DNA of 6,654 nt, taken from positions 1-6,654 of the forward strand of contig JAGHUY010000190.1 in assembly GCA_018064545.1 (NCBI GenBank), given 5' to 3'. Made by a program: the position numbers and the translations under genes. Positions 1 to 5,895 of the stretch are shown here, piece by piece (positions within the stretch are counted from its first letter, which is position 1; each line of letters starts with the position of its first letter). The notes below the pieces were generated by a model. The model did not search any database, had not been told where the DNA came from, and was given only the letters and a program-made list of their open reading frames with translations. This DNA is from Candidatus Apopatosoma intestinale. GTDB taxonomy: Bacteria > Bacillota > Clostridia > Oscillospirales > CAG-272.

Positions 1-59
1 ACGGTGATAGTCCGGATGAGAAAAGGTTCAACAAATGCTCCCCATCCGGGAGTTTTTTT
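1..59 (+). promoter_or_regulatory. FMN riboswitch (RFN element), 3' end plus expression platform, cut by window start
   Basis: Bases 1-20 match the conserved closing segment of the FMN aptamer (ACGGTGATAGTCCGGATGAG), which holds the 3' strand of the P1 helix. The rest of the aptamer lies upstream of the window. A terminator follows at 38-59. CCGGATG at 12-18 is perfectly complementary to CATCCGG at 43-49, which is the loop and start of the 3' arm of that terminator. This gives a complete switch model. With FMN bound, 12-18 is held in P1, the terminator folds and transcription stops. Without FMN, 12-18 pairs with 43-49 and the terminator cannot form. The downstream riboflavin transporter gene fits the regulator. 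The motif match and complementarity are seen directly; the switching direction is inferred from known FMN riboswitches. Confidence 0.87.
38..59 (+). terminator. Intrinsic terminator of the FMN riboswitch
   Basis: CTCCC at 38-42 pairs with GGGAG at 48-52 around a 5-base loop, followed immediately by seven T at 53-59. The stem is short but all Watson-Crick. The loop and 3' arm overlap the antiterminator pairing partner at 43-49, so the two structures exclude each other. Confidence 0.8.
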
Positions 60-83
60 GTTGCGTCGGAAATGTGAGGCAAC

Positions 84-149
84 ATGAAAAAGAAAAAGTA
101 TTCCGTCTGACGTCTGCCCACGGTAGCGATTCTCTCGGCACTGGCTACG
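84..149 (+). other. Apparent original N-terminus of ribU, interrupted by an in-frame TGA at 108-110
   Basis: ATG 84 follows GAGG at 76-79 and is in the same frame as the riboflavin S component. It reads MKKKKYSV, then TGA, then RLPTVAILSALAT, joining without a gap the body of the protein that begins at GTG 150. A positively charged start followed by an Arg-Leu and a first membrane helix is what S components normally have. AILSA (codons 126-140) matches the AxxxA pattern that S components use in helix 1 to dock on EcfT. One base change (for example CGA to TGA) would explain the stop. The stop and the restored reading are seen; the mutation or sequencing-error explanation is inference. Initiation at 84 as it stands would give only an 8-residue peptide. 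Confidence 0.7.
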
Positions 150-677
150 GTGCTTATGATATTGGAATTTTCCATTCCGATCGTGCCGAGTTTTTTGAAA
201 GTCGACTTTTCCGACCTGCCCGCACTGCTTGCCGCCTTTTCGATGGGGCCGCTTGCCGGGGCTTTGGTCGAACTCATAAAGAATTTGCTCCATCTCCCGT
301 TTACTCAGTCAACGGGCGTGGGAGAACTCGCCAATTTCCTTTTGGGAAGTGCTTTTGTCATTCCGGCCGGAATCGTATATCAGAGAATAAAATCCAGAAA
401 AGGTGCCCTGATCGGAGCCTTGACCGGCATGGCTTTGGCAGGGGCGGTCAGTTTTCCCGTCAATCTGTGGATCACGTATCCGTTTTATACGGTGTTCATC
501 CCGATGGAATCCATTATCGAAGCATACCACGTTCTGTTCCCGCCGATCGATACGCTGCCGAAAGCGCTTCTCTTTGTCAACGTTCCGTTTACGGTGCTCA
601 AAGAGGCGGTGAACGTTATCATTACGTTTCTGATTTATAAAAAAATTTCTCCCTTGCTGAAAGGAAAGACAAAATGA
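150..677 (+). CDS. ribU: Riboflavin ECF transporter S component (RibU), N-terminally truncated as the frame stands
   Basis: RibU is the substrate-binding membrane subunit that captures riboflavin and works with the shared energizing module EcfA-EcfA'-EcfT. No such module is in this window, so it is probably a solitary group II S component. The protein is strongly hydrophobic with several membrane helices. It carries the recognisable RibU pattern: a helix 1 end with proline-rich SIPIVPSFLKVDFSDLPALL, then ELIKNLLH, a charged KSRKG turn before the next helix, a Pro-Tyr segment (TYPFY) and the C-terminal PFTVLKEAVNVIITFLIYKK segment. The open frame from GTG 150 (175 aa) begins inside helix 1 and has no good ribosome binding site. 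The expected start is ATG 84 (about 197 residues, the usual family size), but TGA at 108-110 blocks it. The gene may be inactivated, read through, reinitiated downstream, or affected by a sequence error. An FMN riboswitch lies upstream. The TGA stop overlaps the ATG of the next gene. Confidence 0.82.
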   Translation: MLMILEFSIPIVPSFLKVDFSDLPALLAAFSMGPLAGALVELIKNLLHLPFTQSTGVGELANFLLGSAFVIPAGIVYQRIKSRKGALIGALTGMALAGAVSFPVNLWITYPFYTVFIPMESIIEAYHVLFPPIDTLPKALLFVNVPFTVLKEAVNVIITFLIYKKISPLLKGKTK

Positions 678-1138
678 GTCAATATCTGTATATCTTTCTG
701 ATCTCCATGGTGCCGCTGATCGAGCTCCGCGCCGCCGTGCCCGCCGGAATCGCTATGGGACTTCCGTGGCCGTGGGTATTGGTTGTTTCCATCATCGGAA
801 ACTGCCTTCCCGTGCCGTTTATTCTGCTTCTCGTCAAAGCGGTACTGCGCTGGATGCGTTCCTGCCGGGTTCCTCTGTTCGTCAAGATCGCCAACTGGCT
901 CTATGAAAAAGCAGAGAAGAATCGGGTGAAAATCGAAAAATACGCCGTGTGGGGTCTCTATCTTTTCGTGGCTATTCCGCTTCCGGGTACGGGAGCATGG
1001 ACGGGGTCGCTGGTGGCGTCCGTTTTCGATATGCCAAAAGGAAAAGCCACGCTGTCTATTGTGGCCGGTGTGATTTCGGCAGGGCTCATCATGACGCTCG
1101 GCTCGACCTTCGTCAAGTTTATCGTGGGACTTTTTTAG
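674..1138 (+). CDS. COG2426-type small multi-drug export protein (integral membrane)
   Basis: A 154-residue membrane protein matching the putative small multidrug export family (COG2426, Sm_multidrug_ex). The family name is historical and no substrate is firmly known. Diagnostic stretches are VPLIELRAAVPAGIAMGLP (residues 13-31), IGNCLPVPFI (41-50) and VAIPLPGTGAWTGSLVAS (99-116). The last is a glycine/proline-rich re-entrant-looking segment also seen in DedA-like folds. Hydrophobic segments lie near residues 3-28, 33-57, 92-116 and 126-150, and a basic cytoplasmic-looking loop (about 60-90) separates the halves. Length is normal for the family. AAGGA at 661-665 precedes the ATG by eight bases, and the ATG overlaps the ribU stop (ATGA), so translation is probably coupled. 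It sits on the FMN-controlled transcript, which suggests, without proof, a link to flavin or to membrane homeostasis. Confidence 0.85.
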   Translation: MSQYLYIFLISMVPLIELRAAVPAGIAMGLPWPWVLVVSIIGNCLPVPFILLLVKAVLRWMRSCRVPLFVKIANWLYEKAEKNRVKIEKYAVWGLYLFVAIPLPGTGAWTGSLVASVFDMPKGKATLSIVAGVISAGLIMTLGSTFVKFIVGLF

Positions 1139-1148
1139 CCGGAAAGAC

Positions 1149-1177
1149 TTGACAGAAACGATTTCATGTGATACAAT
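1149..1177 (+). promoter_or_regulatory. Sigma-A type promoter for the metK leader
   Basis: TTGACA (1149-1154, perfect -35) and TACAAT (1172-1177, one mismatch from the consensus -10) are separated by 17 bases. A TG dinucleotide at 1169-1170 gives an extended -10. Transcription would start near 1184, right where the 5' strand of the SAM riboswitch P1 helix begins. The promoter starts only 10 bases after the preceding stop codon, and I see no terminator between, so some readthrough from the upstream transcript is possible. Confidence 0.87.
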
Positions 1178-1184
1178 AACAAAG

Positions 1185-1315
1185 TCTTATCAAGAGTGGT
1201 GGAGGGACTGGCCCGATGAAACCCGGCAACCTGTTTTTACAAGGTGCCAATTCCCGATAGATGAGAGCCATATTGCCGTGCGCTCGCCCTCGGGATTTTC
1301 CCGGGGGATTTTTTT
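1185..1315 (+). promoter_or_regulatory. SAM riboswitch (S-box, SAM-I type) with transcription-termination platform
   Basis: The conserved S-box core is present: AAGAGTGGTGGAGGGA, CTGGCCCGATGAAA with the kink-turn bases, CCCGGCAACC and GGTGCCAATTCC. P1 is formed by TCTTATC (1185-1191) and GATGAGA (1260-1266) with one G-U pair. P3 is formed by GGC-ACCT and AGGT-GCC. Only five bases (1255-1259) separate the CCAATTCC motif from the P1 3' strand, so the usual P4 hairpin appears to be missing. A terminator follows at 1287-1315. An exclusive antiterminator is visible: TCCCGA (1252-1257) with TCGGGA (1290-1295), plus GAGC (1265-1268) with GCTC (1282-1285). SAM binding would stabilise P1, release the terminator arm and stop transcription of metK, which makes SAM. 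Core and pairings are seen; the OFF-switch direction follows the known family. Confidence 0.93.
1287..1315 (+). terminator. Intrinsic terminator of the SAM riboswitch
   Basis: Bases 1287-1295 pair with 1299-1307 (nine pairs, one G-U) around a TTT loop, giving a strong GC-rich stem. Seven T follow at 1309-1315. The 5' arm 1290-1295 is also the partner of aptamer bases 1252-1257 in the proposed antiterminator. Confidence 0.9.
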
Positions 1316-1362
1316 GATATAGGACAAAAAAGTTCAGAAGAGACAAGAAAGAGGACAGAGAC

Positions 1363-2541
<1,179 letters not shown>

Positions 2542-2545
2542 ACAC

Positions 2546-2610
2546 AAAAAAGTCTCTTTTTCATAGGATACGAATAGAAATAGACCGTATCCGGAAAAGG
2601 GGCTTTTTTT
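2546..2610 (+). terminator. Long hairpin with T-run after metK, overlapping the ribosome binding site of the next gene
   Basis: AAAAAAG at 2546-2552 faces CTTTTTTT at 2603-2610. Bases 2553-2562 pair with 2593-2602 (three G-U pairs), and GGATAC (2566-2571) pairs with GTATCC (2587-2592) after a three-base bulge. The loop is 15 bases. The T-run 2604-2610 gives it the look of an intrinsic, possibly bidirectional, terminator for metK. It is less GC-rich than the riboswitch terminators. The 3' arm AAAAGGGG (2595-2602) is also the only Shine-Dalgarno-like sequence for the ATG at 2611, so the hairpin may both limit readthrough and mask translation. Confidence 0.7.
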
Positions 2611-2946
2611 ATGGTTCTGATCGGCATCATCCTTTTGTCATTTGCCATTTCGCTCAGCATTGTGTTACTGGGCTATCTTTTGATTTCTTTTTTTGCTTTC
2701 AATGAAATCCAAAAGAGCGAAGAAGTGAAAATATCGGAGAATTGTGTCAAAATATTTGCAAATGTGGACAGTTTGGAGTATTATATAAGGTGTAGTATGT
2801 TTGCTTGTTCGGGACGGGACGTCGTGATCGTGATCTGTCTGAATCCCGCCGACAGGCATTTTGACGAGATGATTTCCATTGCGAGAACCTTTGCAAAACA
2901 GTATGGGAACATACGCTATGAGTTGATGGAAAAGGAACGGGTATGA
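2611..2946 (+). CDS. Small membrane-anchored protein of unknown function upstream of recD2
   Basis: I do not recognise this 111-residue protein with certainty. Residues 3-30 form one strong membrane helix (GIILLSFAISLSIVLLGYLL), with no lipobox or obvious cleavage site, so it is probably an N-terminal anchor. The soluble part (about 35-111) has DSLEYYIRCSMFACSGRDVV, then VIVICLNPADRHFDEMISIARTF. That alternation of strand, loop and helix faintly recalls the first half of a GT-A-type fold as seen in small clostridial proteins reading EYVVRxxL...IIVVDLGSxDET, but the acidic DxGSxD residues are absent. ATG 2611 is the only in-frame start after the TAG at 2581. Its ribosome binding site AAAAGGGG is eight bases upstream, inside the 3' arm of the metK hairpin. 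The stop overlaps the recD2 start (ATGA), indicating coupling. The coding call is well supported by the tight junction; the function is open. Confidence 0.75.
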   Translation: MVLIGIILLSFAISLSIVLLGYLLISFFAFNEIQKSEEVKISENCVKIFANVDSLEYYIRCSMFACSGRDVVIVICLNPADRHFDEMISIARTFAKQYGNIRYELMEKERV

Positions 2947-5165
2947 ACGAAGACAGAGAAAAAGCGAATACGATGCTCACACTCGCGGGAATCGTCGAAA
3001 AGGTCATTTACCGGAACGATGAAAACGGATATGCGGTATGTGAGATCAGCACGGCCGAAGAAGAACTCTTCACGCTGGTGGGAAATATGCCGTATCTTTG
3101 CGAAGGGGAGACGATCACGGCGTTCGGGTCGTGGGTGACGCACCCGTCTTTCGGCCGTCAGTTTCAGGCGGATGCCTATGAAAAACAACTCCCCGTGACG
3201 GCAACGGCCATCGAAAAGTATCTGGCATCCGGTGCGATCCGGGGGATCGGCAAAATCACGGCGGAACGGATCGTCCGGCAGTTCGGGGAAGAGACGCTGA
3301 ACGTCATGGAGCACAATCCCGACTGGCTTACGGACATTCCCGGCATTTCGCCGAAAAAAGCAAAACAAATCGGGGAAGCGTTCTTGGCTCAAACCGGGAT
3401 GCGGAACGTTCTGATGTTCTGCCGCAACTATTTCGGCCCGATCACCTCTGCCAAAATCTATAAAAAGTGGGGACAGGGGGCGGTGGAGCGCATCCGCCGG
3501 AATCCCTATCTTCTCTGCGGAGAATCCCTCGGCATCGGATTTGAAAAAGCGGATGCCGTAGCACATGATCTGGGGATCGCCAAAAACGCACCCGAACGGA
3601 TCGCGGCGGGCGTACAGTTTATTTTGCAACACAACGCGGTGGCAAACGGCCATACGTATCTGCCGATGGACAAGCTTCTGGCGGTATCGCAAAAGCTCCT
3701 TTCCTGCACAGAGTCCGAAGCGGAAGACGAGATGGCGCAGATGGTGTATCGACGGGAGATCGTGGAATCGACCCGTAACCAAGCAAAATGCGCGTATCTG
3801 AAAGAATATTGGGACGCGGAGCAGTATATTTCCGCCAAGATGGACTTGCTGGATCACGTCAGCCACGCGCAGTCGGAAACCAACTTGTCCGGCTTTATCA
3901 CCACGGTGGAGATGGAGACGGGACTCCGATATGCCGCTTTGCAAAAAAGGGCGATCGCCGAGGCGGTGACGCACGGCGTCTTTCTGCTGACCGGCGGCCC
4001 CGGAACCGGAAAAACGACGGTCGTCCGTGCCATTATCCGGATTTTTCAATCCATGGGTCTTCGTATCGCGCTGGCTGCGCCGACGGGACGTGCCGCCAAG
4101 CGGATGTCCGCCTCCGCAGGGGAGGAAGCCAAGACGATCCACCGTCTCCTAGAGGTGGATTTTCACAGTGAGGACAAGCTCTCGTTCCGAAAAAACGAAA
4201 ACGATATGCTGGAAGAAGACGTGGTCATCATTGACGAAGCGTCGATGCTGGACCTGCTTCTCACCAACGCGCTTCTGAAAGCCATGAAGCCCGGAGCGCG
4301 TCTGATCCTGATCGGAGATGCCAACCAGTTGCCGCCGGTCGGAGCGGGTTACGTCTTTGACGACGTGCTGAAAAGTGATCGGTTTGCGGCCGTGGAACTG
4401 ACGCACATTTTCCGCCAAGCAAAAGAAAGTCTGATCGTTGTCAACGCCCACGCCGTCAACCACGGGGAGTCCATGAATTTGGAGAGCAAAGAGGGAGATT
4501 TCTTCTTTTTGCCTCGTTCCAGCGACGCCGAGACGGTGGAGACCATCGTTTCCCTCTGCGAAAAACGGCTTCCGAAACGGTACGGTGTTTCGGTGATGGA
4601 CGGGATTCAGGTCATCACGCCGTCGCATAAGGGCGAAGCGGGAACCGACTTACTCAATACGGCATTGCAACACTGCATCAATCCGCCGAGCCGGGAGAAA
4701 AAAGAGAAAAAAGTGCGTGACAAGGTTTTCCGGGAAGGCGACAAAGTCATGCAGATCCGGAACAACTACGACATCGAATGGCAGAAGAACGGGGTAGAGG
4801 GCAACGGTATCTTTAACGGGGACATTGGGATTATCCGAAAAATCGACTTGTCAGAGGAAACCATTACCATTGACTTTGAAGACAAAATATGCGAATATGA
4901 CAATACGATGATGGACGAGCTGGAACTGGCCTATGCCATCACCGTTCACAAGAGTCAGGGCAGTGAGTATCCCATCGTCGTGATGCCGCTCTACCGCTAT
5001 ACGCCGAAACTTCTGACACGAAATCTACTCTATACCGCCATCACCCGTGCGCAGACCATGGTCGTTCTGGTGGGCGACGCGGCGGTGGCTGATGCCATGG
5101 TGCAGAATAACAAACAGGCAAAACGCTATACGGGATTGAGGGAACTTCTTGAAACGTTTGATTAG
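2943..5165 (+). CDS. recD2: RecD2-type (YrrC-like) ATP-dependent DNA helicase, SF1B
   Basis: RecD2 is a 5'-3' DNA helicase of bacteria that often act without RecBC, linked to replication fork maintenance and repair. The 740-residue length fits the family. Order of domains: an N-terminal OB-like region (about 13-83, GIVEKVIYRNDENGYAVCEI); tandem helix-hairpin-helix elements (about 95-150, AIRGIGKITAERIV and DIPGISPKKAKQIGEAF); a linker helical region; then the helicase core. The core has Walker A GGPGTGKTTVV (351-361), APTGRAAKRM (379-388), Walker B VVIIDEASML (427-436), motif III IGDANQLPPVGAGYVF (457-472), THIFRQ (487-492), AYAITVHKSQGSEYP (663-677) and LLYTAITRAQ (695-704). All catalytic motifs are intact. 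ATG 2943 overlaps the preceding stop and has AAAGGA at 2931-2936. Met11 is a weaker alternative start. The end overlaps comF by 17 bases. Confidence 0.97.
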   Translation: MNEDREKANTMLTLAGIVEKVIYRNDENGYAVCEISTAEEELFTLVGNMPYLCEGETITAFGSWVTHPSFGRQFQADAYEKQLPVTATAIEKYLASGAIRGIGKITAERIVRQFGEETLNVMEHNPDWLTDIPGISPKKAKQIGEAFLAQTGMRNVLMFCRNYFGPITSAKIYKKWGQGAVERIRRNPYLLCGESLGIGFEKADAVAHDLGIAKNAPERIAAGVQFILQHNAVANGHTYLPMDKLLAVSQKLLSCTESEAEDEMAQMVYRREIVESTRNQAKCAYLKEYWDAEQYISAKMDLLDHVSHAQSETNLSGFITTVEMETGLRYAALQKRAIAEAVTHGVFLLTGGPGTGKTTVVRAIIRIFQSMGLRIALAAPTGRAAKRMSASAGEEAKTIHRLLEVDFHSEDKLSFRKNENDMLEEDVVIIDEASMLDLLLTNALLKAMKPGARLILIGDANQLPPVGAGYVFDDVLKSDRFAAVELTHIFRQAKESLIVVNAHAVNHGESMNLESKEGDFFFLPRSSDAETVETIVSLCEKRLPKRYGVSVMDGIQVITPSHKGEAGTDLLNTALQHCINPPSREKKEKKVRDKVFREGDKVMQIRNNYDIEWQKNGVEGNGIFNGDIGIIRKIDLSEETITIDFEDKICEYDNTMMDELELAYAITVHKSQGSEYPIVVMPLYRYTPKLLTRNLLYTAITRAQTMVVLVGDAAVADAMVQNNKQAKRYTGLRELLETFD
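5138..5151 (+). promoter_or_regulatory. Ribosome binding site that decides the TTG start of comF
   Basis: GAGGGA at 5138-5143, inside the 3' end of recD2, is followed after a normal gap by TTG at 5149. A second TTG at 5158 would be too far away. The placement supports TTG 5149 as the start and a 17-base overlap with recD2. Confidence 0.65.
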
Positions 5166-5847
5166 ATTTTTACGGGATTTTCTTCGGGTGAAAAAATGTG
5201 CCGTCTGCGGTGCTGTGATCGACGAGTCTCATCGTGATCTTTGCAGGAACTGCGAGAAAGACTATGACAAATTACTTCGGGAAACCTGCTTTTCCTGCGG
5301 AGCCGAAGCCCCGTTTTGTCGCTGTGACACCGATGTATCGATCGGAAGCGACCGGCAGACGAGTTTATTCTTTCTTCGCTCCGGCTTTTCCCGCCGAATG
5401 GTGTATTCGCTGAAACGGCAGGGACGGCGAAGGACTGTGGATTTTCTGACCGAAGAGCTCGCTGAGGTCGCGGATCGCGCAAAGGGCGAAACGAACCTCT
5501 CCGCTTTTGTCATTACCTATATTCCGAGACGGAAAAAGAGCATCCGGCATTACGGATTTGATCAGACAGAACTATTGGCGACCGCTCTGTCCAAGCGGCT
5601 TTCCATTCCGCTTGTCCGGGCTTTCCGTCATACGGGCCGAGCGGTACAGAAGAAAAAGTCAAAACGCGATCGGAAAGAAAACGCCGAAAAGAGTTATGAG
5701 CTTCTTCCGTCGGTGCCGGTGGAGGGAAAGAATTGGATACTCCTTGACGACGTCATCACGACCGGAAGCACGATGCACGCCTGTGCCCGTCTTCTCAAAC
5801 AGAACGGAGCCGGGATCGTCTGGGCTTTTTCGGTTGCAAAATCTTGA
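5149..5847 (+). CDS. comF: ComF family protein (zinc-finger plus phosphoribosyltransferase domain)
   Basis: ComF/GntX-family proteins have a cysteine-rich zinc-binding head and a type I phosphoribosyltransferase fold. ComF is needed for natural transformation in several bacteria, acting at the cytoplasmic side of DNA uptake, but the family is also widespread in species not known to be competent. Here the 232-residue protein has paired cysteines at 17/20, 32/35, 47/50 and 57/59. The PRT part follows with YIPRRKKSIRHYGFDQTELLA (strand, basic loop and the R-x-GF-x-Q signature, about residues 124-144), TGRAVQKKKSKRDR (162-175, the family's GR..Q...R pattern) and the PRPP loop ILLDDVITTGST (197-208). 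Nothing essential is missing. The start is TTG with a good ribosome binding site. Its overlap with recD2 suggests coupled expression of two DNA-handling proteins. Only 48 bases separate it from the next gene, with no terminator. Confidence 0.94.
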   Translation: MKRLIRFLRDFLRVKKCAVCGAVIDESHRDLCRNCEKDYDKLLRETCFSCGAEAPFCRCDTDVSIGSDRQTSLFFLRSGFSRRMVYSLKRQGRRRTVDFLTEELAEVADRAKGETNLSAFVITYIPRRKKSIRHYGFDQTELLATALSKRLSIPLVRAFRHTGRAVQKKKSKRDRKENAEKSYELLPSVPVEGKNWILLDDVITTGSTMHACARLLKQNGAGIVWAFSVAKS

Positions 5848-5895
5848 TTCTATCGGGACTTTCTCGAAATAATACATTTGTATAGCAGGAGATTT

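Noticed and set aside
84..150. UGA recoded as an amino acid (Trp or Gly reassignment, or selenocysteine) in ribU
   Set aside because: TGA ends ribU, the small membrane protein and comF in sensible places, and tryptophans in the window use TGG. The only nearby hairpin after the TGA is GTAGC/GCTAC (123-127/144-148) with a 16-base loop, which is not a convincing SECIS, and RibU has no known selenocysteine.
35..640. 201-codon open frame on the + strand overlapping ribU
   Set aside because: Its product is rich in Arg, Ser, Gly and Pro with no hydrophobic or family pattern, and the overlapping frame encodes a clear membrane transporter. It is an out-of-frame shadow. Its ATG also sits inside the riboswitch terminator region.
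2916..4142. Long antisense open frame (408 codons) opposite recD2
   Set aside because: Its Arg/Phe/His-rich composition mirrors the intact RecD2 reading, which carries every helicase motif. It crosses into the upstream gene and has no recognisable domain.
5844..5875. Possible promoter before the carboxypeptidase gene (TTGATT with AATAAT or TAATAC)
   Set aside because: Spacings of 18 or 20 bases with weak matches to both boxes are no better than chance in AT-rich spacer. Readthrough from comF is a simpler explanation.
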